Origin: Marinobacter guineae
GTDB taxonomy: Bacteria > Pseudomonadota > Gammaproteobacteria > Pseudomonadales > Oleiphilaceae
Direction: 5' to 3'
Assembly: GCF_002744735.1 (NCBI RefSeq)
Contig: NZ_KZ319340.1
Span: forward strand, 62,001 to 126,000
Length of the DNA: 64,000 nt
Part shown: positions 47,602 to 57,645 of the stretch, in pieces
Position numbering within the stretch: position 1 is the stretch's first letter
Layout of the letters: the number at the start of each line of letters is the position of its first letter
Notes under the pieces: generated by a model
What the model was told of the DNA's origin: nothing
Seen by the model: the letters and a program-made list of their open reading frames with translations, nothing else
Databases searched by the model: none
Position numbers and translations under genes: made by a program

Positions 47602-48207
47602 TCATTTTCTGTCAGAGGAATCGTCGTCCGCCAGCGACAGATGGGACACATCCGGCACCACCGGGGGAGGAAGGTTGCGCTCAACGCCAAGATCACTGCC
47701 AGCCGGTGCCAGGCTCCATTCATCCAGGTGCTGGAACATCGGTGGCTCTACCTCCGATTGCTCTGCCAGGGTGACCCCAACCGGGTCCAGGCTCAGGCCG
47801 GAGCCAGAGAGAATGTCGTCCACCTTTTCACCCGCCACCGGCAGCCGGTCACCAGGCTCGGTTTGAGGAATCGTGCCCTTCTTCTCTGGGGCAGGAGCGG
47901 AAACGGCCGGCGCAGCCGGTTGCTGACTCGCCTGCCCTGCCGGCGCCTCCGGCTTCGGCGGCGGGCTTGCGGCGGGCCGGGCATTGGCCATGGGCTGAAC
48001 GTATGCCACCATGCCGTGTTTTTTCAGCACAGCACGGTACTTTTCGGCCTGCACCTCTTCCAGCTTGTTGCGTATAACCACCGGCTGACCGCTGAACATG
48101 CGGTCGACCTGCTCGAGCGAAGCCTTGAACAAGGAGCGGGCATTGTTGCGCGCAGCTTCCAGATCGGTTCCGGGAACGCATTCCCCTTTAAAGACAAGCT
48201 GAAACAT
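47602..48207 (-). CDS. Protein with N-terminal lipoyl-like small domain and proline-rich tail
   Basis: The 201-residue protein starts with a compact domain (MFQLVFKGECVPGTDLEAAR through MFSGQPVVIRNKLEEVQAEKYRAVLKKHGMVAYVQP) of a kind found at the N-terminus of several gammaproteobacterial proteins; residues 75-110 are rich in Pro and Ala and the end is acidic. There is no signal peptide or membrane segment. I do not recognise a function. It lies 7 bases before the patatin gene on the same strand, so the two form an operon. Confidence 0.65.
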   Translation of the reverse strand: MFQLVFKGECVPGTDLEAARNNARSLFKASLEQVDRMFSGQPVVIRNKLEEVQAEKYRAVLKKHGMVAYVQPMANARPAASPPPKPEAPAGQASQQPAAPAVSAPAPEKKGTIPQTEPGDRLPVAGEKVDDILSGSGLSLDPVGVTLAEQSEVEPPMFQHLDEWSLAPAGSDLGVERNLPPPVVPDVSHLSLADDDSSDRK

Positions 48208-48328
48208 GCGTCTTCCTCTTTAACGTCCGTCTTTACTTACATCATAGTTGATCGCGCGGCGCTCCGGGAGCGGGAGTCCGCGAACCATGCTGCCACTGTG
48301 TCCAGACTGCAAACAATTGAAAAATTAA

Positions 48329-48398
48329 TGTCACATATCGCGCAAAATGCGACAGACTCTGCAATAATCCACGGTAACCAAACTTTACAATTGGTTAC
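48329..48398. promoter_or_regulatory. Two inverted repeats in the divergent region before the 121-residue protein
   Basis: A perfect 7-base inverted repeat GTAACCA (48374-48380) and TGGTTAC (48392-48398) flanks TACAAT, a good -10 candidate (48386-48391) for the plus-strand gene. A second, imperfect pair TGTCACA (48329-48335) and TGCGACA (48348-48354) lies upstream. Their placement suggests operator control; no regulator gene is adjacent. Confidence 0.45.
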
Positions 48399-48433
48399 AG
48401 ATTAACCGGAATATCACCAGGGAGTGGTCTCCA

Positions 48434-48799
48434 ATGACGATCACACAATCACTACGCATCGCTGCCGCAACATTTCTGTTCTCGGCACCGCTTGCCCATG
48501 GTGAAAACCTCGACGTACTGATGAGCCAGGTTTTTCCACAAGCCCAGGCAACCTACATCGGTTACGAAAGCGTTGAGCGGGAGGAAATCCCGGCCAGCGC
48601 CCCGGTCGAGCGCAAATACCTCATTGTAGATTTTCGCCTGGCCTCCAGCCAGCTACCCTCAGAACAGCTTCAGGCCAGTGTTCACAAAGTCTGCATGGCG
48701 CTGTTGAAAGACCGCGAACTGATTCGGCATCTGTCGGATTCCGGTTACGACATGGTATCAGTCGCTTTCGATCGCCGCTCCCAGTTTGACTGTCTGTAA
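48434..48799 (+). CDS. Small secreted protein, unknown function
   Basis: The 121-residue protein has a signal peptide (hydrophobic AAATFLFSAPLAHG) and a mature region of about 98 residues with two cysteines, in HKVCMAL and at QFDCL near the C-terminus, which could form a disulfide in the periplasm. AGGGAG lies about 9 bases before the ATG. I do not recognise a family. It is divergent from the 47602-48207 gene and convergent with the sensor kinase. Confidence 0.65.
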   Translation: MTITQSLRIAAATFLFSAPLAHGENLDVLMSQVFPQAQATYIGYESVEREEIPASAPVERKYLIVDFRLASSQLPSEQLQASVHKVCMALLKDRELIRHLSDSGYDMVSVAFDRRSQFDCL

Positions 48800-48816
48800 T
48801 ACCGGGGCCGGGTTGA

Positions 48817-51618
48817 TCAGTCTTCGCGGCCCAGCAGTTTCGGAAACGCCTCGAGAGCACTGTTGACGGCGTCAAGGTTGAATGCTTCCACATCGGCAAG
48901 CAGTTTTTCCCCGTAACCGGTCACCGAACGGGACCGGAATCGTTGGCCCCACGCCAGCACCCGCCGGGCAAAATCTTTCATCTGTTCCGGATCTCCGCTT
49001 TCCCTGACTGTTTCCCACTCGTCACCAAAATCTGCAGCCAGCTGTTCTCTCAGCCAGCCCCGCTCCTGCATGCTGAGTGTCTGGGCCAGCAGCCGATCCG
49101 ATTCTTTCGGGGCGCCCTCGTCTTCCGCCTGTTCCACGGTCGCCTCAACTCGCGGCAAGGTCACAGTGAACACCGAGCCGGTTCCTGACTCACTCTCAAC
49201 TTCCAGCTCTCCGCCCATCATCCGGGCCAGCTTTCGGCTGATTGCCAGGCCGAGGCCGGTACCACCATAGCGCCGGGTGTTCTGCCCCTCCTGCTGCTCG
49301 AAGGCATCAAAAATCCGGTCAAGCTGATCCTGCGCGATACCAATACCGGTATCCTTAACGGTCACCACCAGCTTGTAGAACTGGCGTTCCGGCGCCCCGG
49401 GGCCCGGGCTTTCATCCTTTCCCCGGGCCTTCAGGGGCTTCGCTGTAGCGCGGACAGTAACGCCACCGTCATGGGTGAATTTGATGGCATTGCCTACCAG
49501 ATTGAACAGAACCTGCCTCAGGCGGGTTTCGTCCAGCATCATGGCCGCCGGCATCTTGGAATCAACACTCACTTCCAGGGTGATGCCCTGCTCCCGGGCC
49601 CGGAGATCAAAAATATGGCGGACATCGTCGAGCAGTCGCCGCACCGACACGGCAGAATAGTCCAGCCGCATTTTCCCCGCTTCAATGCGGGACAGATCCA
49701 GAATGTCGTTAATCAGCATTAGCAGGCTGCGGCTTCCAGCCCGGATGGCATCCAGGTAATTTCGCTGCTGAGGATCCGTCACGCTGTTGCTGAGTAGATC
49801 GCTGTAGCCGATCACGGCGTTCATCGGTGTCCGTATCTCGTGGGACATGTTTGCCAGGAACTCGCTTTTGGCGAGGCTGGCGGCCTCTGCCTCCCGGGCG
49901 AGGCGTTCGGCTTCAAGTTTGGCAGCCCGCAACTCGTCCTCGCTGCGGCGAAGGGCATTTTCCGAACGGATCCGTTCGTCCACTTCCCGGGACAGTTTCC
50001 GGTTCCAGTACAGAAAAATAAGAACGACGACGATGGCAATGAGCACCACCCGGCGCACCACTGTGTAGTCGGCTTCCTGCTCAATATCGAGATGAATCCA
50101 GCGGTTGTAGATTGACTCAGTCTCACTTGCCTCGAGGCTACCCAGGGCCTTGTTCAGCACCCGCTGCAGCTCCGGATTGTCTTTACGCACCGCTAGCCTG
50201 AGATCGTACTGGTAGGGGGTGATACTGGTGATTCTGAGGTTCGACAACCCCAGCCGGGCAACGGTGTAGCTGACGGCCGGAATGTGGGTCACCATCACGT
50301 CCAGATCACCATTGGAGAGTGCCAGAAGCCCCTCCTCTACAGTGGCCACCGGGTAAAGGTCCAGATTGGGATGATTGATCAGCAGATAGTCGTGGGCCGC
50401 GTGCCGATTCACCACCCCCACCCGTTCAGTGCGAAGCTCCCGGAGATCTCCGATAAAGCGCCCGTCATCCCGGATAGCGAGGGCTATGGGCACAGTCAGG
50501 TAGGCCCGGGTAAACAGAAAATCGTCTTCTGTGCGCGGCGTACGGGACAATCCTGGAAGTATATCGACCTCGCCGGACCGGAGCTGGTCTTCGGCGTCCA
50601 TCCGGCTCCCGGCCACCGTACGGCTGAACCGAATGTTCAGCTGCTCTTCGAGACGGGTCAGCAGATCCGGAACCAGGCCTGTCGGCCGGCCATCCTGGGA
50701 ATATTCAAACGGCGGCCAATCCGAGCGGAAGGCCACTTGGAGATCGGGGTGGCGCTTAAGCCAGTCAAGGTCGGAAGCCGATAGCTCAATGCCGGTTCGC
50801 TCCAGCACAGGTTGCCCCGATTGCAGCCAGGACTGGCGAATCACCCGGTGTTCGTTGTGGCTGATAGCTGAAACAGCCTTGTTCAGCACCTGAAAAAGAC
50901 GATCGTTGCCGGCATCCACCTGCAACACCACATCCACCGGGTTGTCATCAAGCAAATCCGATAGACCAATGCCGTTCACCATCGCCGACTGCAGGTAATC
51001 CGAGACCACCGGCACCGGCGCCAGAAACGCTTCGGCCTTGCCAGAGAGGACATGCCCCACGGCTTCACTGACACTGGCCACCGGAACCGGTGTGAACGCC
51101 TCCACCGGGTCGAGGATGGGGTATTGGTTCGGGTCACCGTCGATAACAGCAATCCGGCTGCCTTCCAGATCCGTCAGAGCTCGAATGGCGGCATCACCAG
51201 CACTGACAAAAAGGCCGTAGGTCAGGGACATCAGCGGATCGGTGAATCGTTTACCGGGCACCACAGGCATACCCGGCATCCGGGTGGTCAGAATAGCGTC
51301 GGTCTCCGATTCGCGCTGAACCGGGCCACGGTTTTTCTCCGACTGAAGGATCACGGGTTCGATGGCGACATCCAGCTTTTCCGATAACCGGGCCAGATAA
51401 TCGACATATATTCCGGCCAGAGCGCCTTCGCCGGTATCAAAAACCAGTGGCACCTGATCACTGCGAAGGCCTATCCGGAAGCGCTTCTGGTCTGCCAGCC
51501 AGTTCAGCTCCTGCTTGCCAAGCACCGGCGCTGGCGACGTTTGCGGCGGGTCTGCCCAGGCAGGGGATTGAAACAGTGCCAGCAGGCAGCATAGTAAAAG
51601 GGGAAGGCTAACCTTCAC
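48817..51618 (-). CDS. Sensor histidine kinase with two periplasmic solute-binding domains, no receiver domain
   Basis: The 933-residue kinase has a signal peptide (1-22), two tandem SBP_bac_3 domains (about 45-270 and 285-510; the second begins [27 protein letters not shown]), a membrane helix near 522-538, a HisKA domain with phospho-acceptor His593 in [15 protein letters not shown], and a HATPase_c with [10 protein letters not shown] and [14 protein letters not shown]. EvgS/BvgS-type relatives normally add a receiver and HPt. Here a roughly 100-residue helical tail follows the ATPase directly, without the receiver. No response regulator gene is nearby. The periplasmic signal is unknown. 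Confidence 0.9.
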   Translation of the reverse strand: MKVSLPLLLCCLLALFQSPAWADPPQTSPAPVLGKQELNWLADQKRFRIGLRSDQVPLVFDTGEGALAGIYVDYLARLSEKLDVAIEPVILQSEKNRGPVQRESETDAILTTRMPGMPVVPGKRFTDPLMSLTYGLFVSAGDAAIRALTDLEGSRIAVIDGDPNQYPILDPVEAFTPVPVASVSEAVGHVLSGKAEAFLAPVPVVSDYLQSAMVNGIGLSDLLDDNPVDVVLQVDAGNDRLFQVLNKAVSAISHNEHRVIRQSWLQSGQPVLERTGIELSASDLDWLKRHPDLQVAFRSDWPPFEYSQDGRPTGLVPDLLTRLEEQLNIRFSRTVAGSRMDAEDQLRSGEVDILPGLSRTPRTEDDFLFTRAYLTVPIALAIRDDGRFIGDLRELRTERVGVVNRHAAHDYLLINHPNLDLYPVATVEEGLLALSNGDLDVMVTHIPAVSYTVARLGLSNLRITSITPYQYDLRLAVRKDNPELQRVLNKALGSLEASETESIYNRWIHLDIEQEADYTVVRRVVLIAIVVVLIFLYWNRKLSREVDERIRSENALRRSEDELRAAKLEAERLAREAEAASLAKSEFLANMSHEIRTPMNAVIGYSDLLSNSVTDPQQRNYLDAIRAGSRSLLMLINDILDLSRIEAGKMRLDYSAVSVRRLLDDVRHIFDLRAREQGITLEVSVDSKMPAAMMLDETRLRQVLFNLVGNAIKFTHDGGVTVRATAKPLKARGKDESPGPGAPERQFYKLVVTVKDTGIGIAQDQLDRIFDAFEQQEGQNTRRYGGTGLGLAISRKLARMMGGELEVESESGTGSVFTVTLPRVEATVEQAEDEGAPKESDRLLAQTLSMQERGWLREQLAADFGDEWETVRESGDPEQMKDFARRVLAWGQRFRSRSVTGYGEKLLADVEAFNLDAVNSALEAFPKLLGRED

Positions 51619-51714
51619 TGGATATCCTCAAGGGTTCCGCTACATTTCAGGGAACAATACCTGCAATCGCCAGCGATTTCATTCAGGCGAACCGCCAACA
51701 GGAGATGAATGTAC

Positions 51715-51948
51715 ATGGACACCAGCAAACACAACCTCAGTACTCTGTTCGAGCAACTTGGTCTGCCTTCCGGCGCCAAAGACATCGAGGATTTTGTGGC
51801 CAGGTACTCGCCCCTTTCAAGCGAGGTTGCGATCCAGGACGCACCCTTCTGGTCAGAGAGCCAGTCCCACTTCCTTGAAGAAGGGCTGGAAGAAGACAGT
51901 GACTGGGCGGAGGTCATTGATGAGCTGGACGCGCAAATGCGTCACTAG
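51715..51948 (+). CDS. DUF2789 domain protein
   Basis: The 77-residue protein matches the DUF2789 pattern: MDTSKHNLSTLFEQLGLPS, then IEDFVARYSPL, DAPFWSESQSHFLEEGLEEDSDWAEVIDELDAQ. It is small, acidic and helical with no known role. I prefer the ATG at 51715 over the one at 51709 because the AGGAG is then about 10 bases away instead of 4 and family members start at MD. Its stop overlaps that of the convergent diguanylate cyclase by 3-4 bases. Confidence 0.85.
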   Translation: MDTSKHNLSTLFEQLGLPSGAKDIEDFVARYSPLSSEVAIQDAPFWSESQSHFLEEGLEEDSDWAEVIDELDAQMRH

Positions 51949-53420
51949 GGAGCCTCTTCCGCACTTGTGATAACGCGGTCGCGGCCCGCGCCCTTGGCCT
52001 GATACAGGGCGCGGTCTGCCCGGTCAAACACTGATTCTTCAGTGTCCCCTGGAACAAAGCCCGCCAGCCCCGCTGAGAAAGTAACGGTGACCGGCTCGCC
52101 ACGAAAATGAAACGGCAGCTTGCTTACGTGCTCCCGCAGCTTGTCGACAACAGTCCGGGCATCCGCCGGCCCGGTTTCCGGAAACAGCACCACGAACTCC
52201 TCACCCCCGAAGCGGGCCACAAAATCGGTGGTGCGCAACCGCTCCCTGAACTCCCTCGCGACCAACTGCAACACCCGATCCCCGGCCTTGTGGCCATAGG
52301 AATCGTTGACCCGTTTGAACAGGTCAATATCGAGAACACCGACGGTCAGCGGGTGGCTGTAGCGCTGCCAGCGGTTGTATTCGAAAGCCAGCCGCTCCTG
52401 CCAGGCCTCCCGGTTGGGCAGTTCCGTGAGCAGATCGGTCATGGCGCGCAGACGCTCCTTGCGGACCTGTTCCTGCATCTGTTCGGAATGGGCCTCCATG
52501 GCAGCCACTTTTTCGTGCATCGCTTCAAGCTGCTCGGACAGCACCCGTTCACGCTCTGACTCCTGGGTACGGAACCGGCCAACCGCCTGACCTATGGATG
52601 CCAGATGCCGGCTGACAGAGTTCTTCAGGTCCTCGAGGTTGTCACTGGCCTCCAAATGCAGCCCGACCCGCTCGATCTCCTCGCGGATCTCCCGGTCGAG
52701 ATTTTCTGACGCGTCCAGGCGACCGGACTGGGCCGAGGACTGGGCCGAGAAATGTTCCCGCAAGATCTCTAGTCGCTCATCCAGACGCTTTAGAAAGGCT
52801 TCGAACTCACGTTTGCTCCGGGTAACCGCGGCAATGACCAGTTCCGCCACATGGTTCAGGCCCTCCCGCAGCTCGTCCCAGTCATTACTTGCCAACAGGG
52901 ATTGCTGAAGGGCTCTGGCCCGTGCCTCGGCGACCGGCTCCAGGGACACCTGAGCAAGCATCTGGCCCAGCAGCTGGCCAACCCGGCGGGCAATACGCAG
53001 CCGCTGGGCATTGTCTTCAATATCCTGGTCATTGCCCGGCGTATTATCTGCTTCTGAGGCGGTTTCAGGCTTTGGTATCGGCTCTTGCCCGTTCTTTGGC
53101 TCTGGCTCCCGTTCTTTGCGGGAGAAAAACGAACGCTTCTTGTCACCGGAGGCCTGGTGTTCATCCAGCAGGGCTACCTGGCGGTCAATCTGGTCCTGCA
53201 GTTCCTTCCAGGCATCCACATCCACCCTGCTTTTCCGGAGGTCCTTCCGGATACGGACCAGCAACCGATCAAGCTCCGGAGTCTGACCCTCGGATGCGAG
53301 GCTGGTGCGCACCAGCATACGCTCAAGGGTATTACGCTCTGCCTTCCACTGCTTTTCCCGGTTATCTGCAGATTCGAGTTCCTGAAGGTATTTCTCCTTC
53401 CAGGACTGATCCGATGCCAT
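51945..53420 (-). CDS. Diguanylate cyclase with long coiled-coil N-domain
   Basis: The 491-residue protein makes c-di-GMP. Residues 1-320 are mostly charged helix (coiled coil) with a polar linker rich in Pro, Lys and Glu near 95-135 and no membrane segment. The C-terminal GGDEF domain is intact: DLLTELPNREAWQERL, FKRVNDSYGHKAGD, and the active-site FGGEEF near residue 403, with the inhibitory I-site RTTD exactly five residues before. The start at 53420 has GGGAG upstream. It follows xerC on the same strand with a 59-base gap. Confidence 0.9.
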   Translation of the reverse strand: MASDQSWKEKYLQELESADNREKQWKAERNTLERMLVRTSLASEGQTPELDRLLVRIRKDLRKSRVDVDAWKELQDQIDRQVALLDEHQASGDKKRSFFSRKEREPEPKNGQEPIPKPETASEADNTPGNDQDIEDNAQRLRIARRVGQLLGQMLAQVSLEPVAEARARALQQSLLASNDWDELREGLNHVAELVIAAVTRSKREFEAFLKRLDERLEILREHFSAQSSAQSGRLDASENLDREIREEIERVGLHLEASDNLEDLKNSVSRHLASIGQAVGRFRTQESERERVLSEQLEAMHEKVAAMEAHSEQMQEQVRKERLRAMTDLLTELPNREAWQERLAFEYNRWQRYSHPLTVGVLDIDLFKRVNDSYGHKAGDRVLQLVAREFRERLRTTDFVARFGGEEFVVLFPETGPADARTVVDKLREHVSKLPFHFRGEPVTVTFSAGLAGFVPGDTEESVFDRADRALYQAKGAGRDRVITSAEEAP

Positions 53421-53479
53421 TGATCGCTCCCGTTTATCCTTGCTGTACGGTTTCTGATTGGAAAAGACCCGCATGCCGG

Positions 53480-54448
53480 TTACTGGCCGGAGGAATTTTC
53501 ATCTTTGTTTCTACCATGGTACTTATCCCGGCGTGCTCTGGGATGACTCTGGTCATAAACCCGGGCCAAATGTTGAAAATCAAGGTGAGTATAGACTTGG
53601 GTCGTGGCGATGTCGGCGTGGCCCAGCAATTCCTGTACGGCGCGAAGGTCGCCGCTGGATTCGAGCATGTGGCTGGCAAAGGAGTGTCGCAAAAGGTGGG
53701 GATGAAGTTTCTGGTCAGCGCCCCTGGTGATGCCCCAGCGACTCAGCCGGGCCTGAACGCTCCGGTGACTGAGCCGCTCTCCGCGCTGGCTGACAAACAG
53801 AGCTGATTCACCTTCACTGGCCAGCCCCGTTCTCTGAGGCAGCCAGGCCTGGATCGCCTCCACCGCTTTTTTTCCGACAGGCAACAGCCGCTCTTTACCA
53901 CCCTTGCCCAGCACCCGGACCTCGCCACTTCGGAGGTCAACGGTATCCAGGTCCAGGCTCGCCAGTTCCGCCAGCCGCAGCCCGGAGGAATACATCAGCT
54001 CAAACATGCACAGATCACGAACTTCCAGGGGGTCGTCGGGCTGGCTGTCCAACAGGTGACTCAGCTGGTCGACGTCGGCCACCCGGGGCAGGTGCCGGCC
54101 ACTCTTCGGCGCGCGGATGTCCAGGGCCGGGTTATCGGACGCCAGCTTTTCCCTGAGCAGAAACTGGTAAAAACGGCGGGTTGCCGAAAGATGCCGGGCA
54201 ATACTGCGGCCCGAAAGGCCTTCCCTGCTGAGAGTGGCCACATAGCGGCGAAGATCATGGTTGGTAACACGTTGCCAGGCAGGTAATCCACTAACGGCCA
54301 CCCACCGGGCGAGACGCAAGAGGTCCCGCTGGTAGCTGTCGCAGGTTCTGGGTGAATGACGCTTCTCGGAAGCCAGGTGCCGGATGAAATCGGTTAAAGG
54401 CCCGCACAGATCATCGGGCACCACCGACGACGCCGGAATCTCTGGCAC
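53480..54448 (-). CDS. xerC: Tyrosine recombinase XerC
   Basis: The 322-residue recombinase resolves chromosome dimers at dif with XerD. The catalytic residues are visible: Arg158 (GLRLAEL), Lys182 (GKGGKER), His251 and Arg254 (HPHLLRHSFASH), His277 (GHADI) and the nucleophile Tyr286 (TTQVYTHLD). The N-terminal SAM-like DNA-binding domain spans about 12-100. Placement after dapF and the DUF484 gene is the usual xerC position. One base separates it from the DUF484 gene. Confidence 0.97.
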   Translation of the reverse strand: MPEIPASSVVPDDLCGPLTDFIRHLASEKRHSPRTCDSYQRDLLRLARWVAVSGLPAWQRVTNHDLRRYVATLSREGLSGRSIARHLSATRRFYQFLLREKLASDNPALDIRAPKSGRHLPRVADVDQLSHLLDSQPDDPLEVRDLCMFELMYSSGLRLAELASLDLDTVDLRSGEVRVLGKGGKERLLPVGKKAVEAIQAWLPQRTGLASEGESALFVSQRGERLSHRSVQARLSRWGITRGADQKLHPHLLRHSFASHMLESSGDLRAVQELLGHADIATTQVYTHLDFQHLARVYDQSHPRARRDKYHGRNKDENSSGQ

Positions 54449-54449
54449 C

Positions 54450-55196
54450 TCAGCGCGACTCCGTCGCCATGTCAGTAACCGGGGCGGCCATGGTATGGCG
54501 CTGAACCATGGGCGGCAGAAGCCGGCTCAGGGTGTCGCTGATGTAACTGAGAAACAGCGAGCCCATGCTCTGGTCAAAATAACCCGGCTGGCAGCTACCA
54601 ACGGCAAATACGCCCACCAGTTCATCAAGACGCAAGGGCACCAGGGCGACAGAAGCAATCGCCTCCTCCCGATCCGGGAACAGGAACTCCCGTTCGCTCT
54701 CTCGGAACTGACCACATATCGCCCGTTCGCCTTCGAGCAGGCTGCCCAACCGTTCACGAGCCACGGCCGGACTCACCACATGGAGGGCACCCTGGGAGGC
54801 CTCCGGTAGTTCAGCGTCGGTAAACAGGAGCACCGAGGCAGCGTCGAGGCCGAAATCGCCACGGATGCTGTCATCAATGGCCGAGGCCATATCGTTGAGG
54901 GTCCGGGCTTCAATCACCTGCATCAACAGCCGCTTGCTCTTTTCAAACAGGCGATCGTTGTGGCGGGCAATGGACACCAGCTCCACCAGCTCCCTGCGCA
55001 GCGTATCGCGCTGTTCACGGAACAGGTGTACCTGGCGCTCGACCAGGGAAATGGCGCGACCGCTGTCGTGCGGCAGGGTCAGACTGCGCAGCAGTTCGTC
55101 CTGGTCGACAAAAAAATCGGGGTTGGCTCGCAAGTACTCCGCCACGTCTTCCCGGGTGAGGTCACCGGCCTTCTGGCGGGCCGTTTGTTCTGTCAT
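54450..55196 (-). CDS. DUF484 family protein (GAF-like)
   Basis: The 248-residue protein has the DUF484 N-terminus (LTREDVAEYLRANPDFFVDQDELLRSLTLPHDSGRAISLVERQVHLFREQ) with a coiled-coil linker and a C-terminal GAF-like domain (ASVLLFTDAEL to SIASVALVPLRLDELVGVFAVGS-type strands). The gene regularly sits between dapF and xerC in gammaproteobacteria. No activity is established. The ATG at 55196 is the family start. Confidence 0.9.
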   Translation of the reverse strand: MTEQTARQKAGDLTREDVAEYLRANPDFFVDQDELLRSLTLPHDSGRAISLVERQVHLFREQRDTLRRELVELVSIARHNDRLFEKSKRLLMQVIEARTLNDMASAIDDSIRGDFGLDAASVLLFTDAELPEASQGALHVVSPAVARERLGSLLEGERAICGQFRESEREFLFPDREEAIASVALVPLRLDELVGVFAVGSCQPGYFDQSMGSLFLSYISDTLSRLLPPMVQRHTMAAPVTDMATESR

Positions 55197-55212
55197 GGTG
55201 TACTCCTGGCTG

Positions 55213-56148
55213 TCAGGATCGTTGTTTGTGGGGGCGGCCACTGCCCTTTCGGCGGCGACTGCCAGAATCACCCGGCAGCCTTAACTGCCCTTCAAAAACG
55301 CTGGTTGCAGGCCCTTCCATCATAACAGGGGTCCCTTCACCCTGCCATTCAATGACCAGCTTGCCGCCGCGCAACTCCACTTCGACCCGGTGATCCAGCA
55401 GGCCCCGCAAACAGCCAGCGACAACTGCGGCACAGGCTCCGCTGCCGCAGGCCAGGGTTTCGCCGGCACCTCGCTCGAACACCCGGAGGCGGGCGTGGCT
55501 GCGATCCAGTATCTGCAGAAAGCCGATGTTGGCCCGGGCCGGGAAACGGGGGTGCCGCTCCAGCTTTGGTCCCAGAGTACCCACGGGCGCTGTGTCTACG
55601 TCATCCACCACCAGCACGCCATGAGGGTTGCCCATAGACACCGCACTGAGCTCCACGGTTTGCCCATCCACATCCACGGTGTAGACGTCCTTGCGGCGAT
55701 CCGCGGCAAACGGAATAGCCGGCGGATTCAGCTCGGGCACGCCCATATTGACCATGACCATGCCATCCCGACCAACGCGCAGTTCGATCACACCCTTGGC
55801 GGTCTGGACCCGTATCACTTTTTTGTTGGTCAGACGCTGGTCGCGGACAAACCGGGCGAAACAACGGGCGCCATTGCCGCACTGTTCCACCTCGGTACCG
55901 TCTGCATTAAAAATGCGGTAACGGAAGTCCACGTCGGGCAATCCCGGCGGTTCCACAACCAGTAGCTGGTCAAACCCGATGCCGAAATTCCGGTTGGCCA
56001 GGTCCCGGATCATGTCCGGGCGCAGGCGGAAAGGCTGACTGATGGCATCCACCACCATGAAATCGTTGCCCAGCCCGTGCATCTTGGTGAATCGAAGTAA
56101 GGGGCCCTGGCTACGGCGCTGCTGATTCATTTCCTCGCCCCCGCTCAT
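55213..56148 (-). CDS. dapF: Diaminopimelate epimerase
   Basis: The 311-residue enzyme interconverts LL- and meso-diaminopimelate for lysine and peptidoglycan synthesis. The two catalytic cysteines are in [13 protein letters not shown] and [26 protein letters not shown] and [14 protein letters not shown] are also present. The C-terminus carries a roughly 25-residue Arg/Ser/Lys-rich tail that most homologues lack. The start at 56148 overlaps the lysA stop as ATGA; an in-frame ATG at 56130 is an alternative. Confidence 0.94.
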   Translation of the reverse strand: MSGGEEMNQQRRSQGPLLRFTKMHGLGNDFMVVDAISQPFRLRPDMIRDLANRNFGIGFDQLLVVEPPGLPDVDFRYRIFNADGTEVEQCGNGARCFARFVRDQRLTNKKVIRVQTAKGVIELRVGRDGMVMVNMGVPELNPPAIPFAADRRKDVYTVDVDGQTVELSAVSMGNPHGVLVVDDVDTAPVGTLGPKLERHPRFPARANIGFLQILDRSHARLRVFERGAGETLACGSGACAAVVAGCLRGLLDHRVEVELRGGKLVIEWQGEGTPVMMEGPATSVFEGQLRLPGDSGSRRRKGSGRPHKQRS

Positions 56149-57395
56149 TCCGGAAGGCAGCTCTCGGGCGCGAGCTGGTCTTCAAGGGTTTCGCGGCGAC
56201 GGACTACATGCACCTGCTCGCCATCGACCATCAGTTCCGGGGGCCGATTGCGGGTGTTGTAGTTGGAGCTCATGACAAAGCCATAGGCGCCGGCAGAACG
56301 CACCGCCAGCAGATCCCCGGCCTGAAGGCGAAGGTGACGGTCCTTACCCAGAAAGTCCCCGGTTTCGCAGACTGGCCCAACCAGATCCCAGGCTTTTTCC
56401 TCACCGTCCTGATGCGGCGTGACCGGGATGATCGCCTGCCAGGCACTGTAAAGAGCAGGGCGGATCAGATCATTCATGGCAGCATCGATGATGGCGAAGT
56501 TCCGGTGCTCCGTGCACTTCAGGAACTCCACCCGGGTAACCAGAATGCCGGCATTGGCGGCAATGGAACGCCCGGGTTCAAGGATCAGCTCCAGCTTCCG
56601 GTCACCCAGACGCTCGGCCAGCGCCCGGACATAATCCGAGGGCTGCGGAGGCTGCTCCTGATTGTAAGTAACGCCAAGACCGCCCCCCATATCCAGGTGA
56701 TGGATACGAATGCCGCGGCCAGCCAGGGTGTCGATCAGTGCCAGCACCCGGTCCAGGGCATCCAGGAACGGAGACACGGTGGTCAGCTGGGAGCCAATGT
56801 GGCAATCCACGCCCTTGATCTCCAGGTTCGGAAGGCTCGAAGCTCGGGTGTAAACGTCCGGCGCTTCAGCAATGTCGATCCCGAACTTGTTCTCTTTCAG
56901 ACCCGTGGAAATGTAGGGATGGGTACCGGCGTCAACATCCGGGTTCACCCGCAGGGAGACTGGCGCCTTGACGCCAAGCTCGCCGGCCACGGCATTCAGC
57001 CGGTCCAGCTCGGTATCGGACTCAACATTGAAACAGCGCACGCCTACCTCAAGTGCCCGCCTCATTTCCCATTCCTGCTTGCCAACGCCGGAAAACACCA
57101 CCCTTGCCGGGTCGCCGCCGGCCCGCAGCACCCGCTCCAGCTCGCCCGCCGAAACAATATCAAAACCGGCGCCCAGCCGGGCCAGAACGTTCAGCACGGC
57201 CAGGTTGCTGTTGGCTTTTACCGCATAGCACACCAGATGTGGATGGTCTTTGAGAGCTTCATCGTAGGCGCGATAGTGGCGTTCAAGGGTCGCCCGGGAA
57301 TAGACGTACGCTGGCGTGCCAAAGCGCTCGGCTATGACAGAGACAGGCACGTCCTCGGCGTAAAGTTCGCCGTTGCGATAGTTGAAATGATCCAT
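56145..57395 (-). CDS. lysA: Diaminopimelate decarboxylase
   Basis: The 416-residue PLP enzyme makes L-lysine from meso-diaminopimelate. The PLP lysine is Lys60 in YAVKANSN; the [35 protein letters not shown] and [14 protein letters not shown] blocks are intact. It lies between lptM and dapF and overlaps dapF by 4 bases, the classic lptM-lysA-dapF order. Confidence 0.97.
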   Translation of the reverse strand: MDHFNYRNGELYAEDVPVSVIAERFGTPAYVYSRATLERHYRAYDEALKDHPHLVCYAVKANSNLAVLNVLARLGAGFDIVSAGELERVLRAGGDPARVVFSGVGKQEWEMRRALEVGVRCFNVESDTELDRLNAVAGELGVKAPVSLRVNPDVDAGTHPYISTGLKENKFGIDIAEAPDVYTRASSLPNLEIKGVDCHIGSQLTTVSPFLDALDRVLALIDTLAGRGIRIHHLDMGGGLGVTYNQEQPPQPSDYVRALAERLGDRKLELILEPGRSIAANAGILVTRVEFLKCTEHRNFAIIDAAMNDLIRPALYSAWQAIIPVTPHQDGEEKAWDLVGPVCETGDFLGKDRHLRLQAGDLLAVRSAGAYGFVMSSNYNTRNRPPELMVDGEQVHVVRRRETLEDQLAPESCLPE

Positions 57396-57436
57396 GAGTT
57401 TCCTGATTCGTTTAACGGGGCGGAACGAATGGAGCG

Positions 57437-57583
57437 TTAGTCGCGATTATCTTTATCGGATGCCTCGGCCGCAGCCTTGGCCGAAATGTCCTGACTATCC
57501 CGGTACAAAGGTCCTTTCTGACCGCATCCGCTCGTTGCGATCGCCAGCACCAGCACCATGATCGGCAGAGTCCACGCACGCAT
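57437..57583 (-). CDS. lptM: LptM (YifL)-type outer-membrane lipoprotein
   Basis: The 48-residue lipoprotein has a signal peptide with lipobox TSGC (lipidated Cys20) followed by the family motif CGQKGPLY. LptM helps the LPS translocon LptDE mature correctly. The start at 57583 is the ATG just before the signal peptide; 16 upstream in-frame codons are not needed. It sits 41 bases before lysA, the usual place. Confidence 0.88.
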   Translation of the reverse strand: MRAWTLPIMVLVLAIATSGCGQKGPLYRDSQDISAKAAAEASDKDNRD

Positions 57584-57645
57584 ACCTGCTACCCCTGAGT
57601 TCACTATGGCCGCAGTATACCTGAGACCCACACCGCGCGGCGAGG

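Noticed and set aside
56208..57440. A 410-codon open frame antisense to lysA
   Set aside because: The lysA frame has all catalytic blocks; the opposite frame is a shadow.
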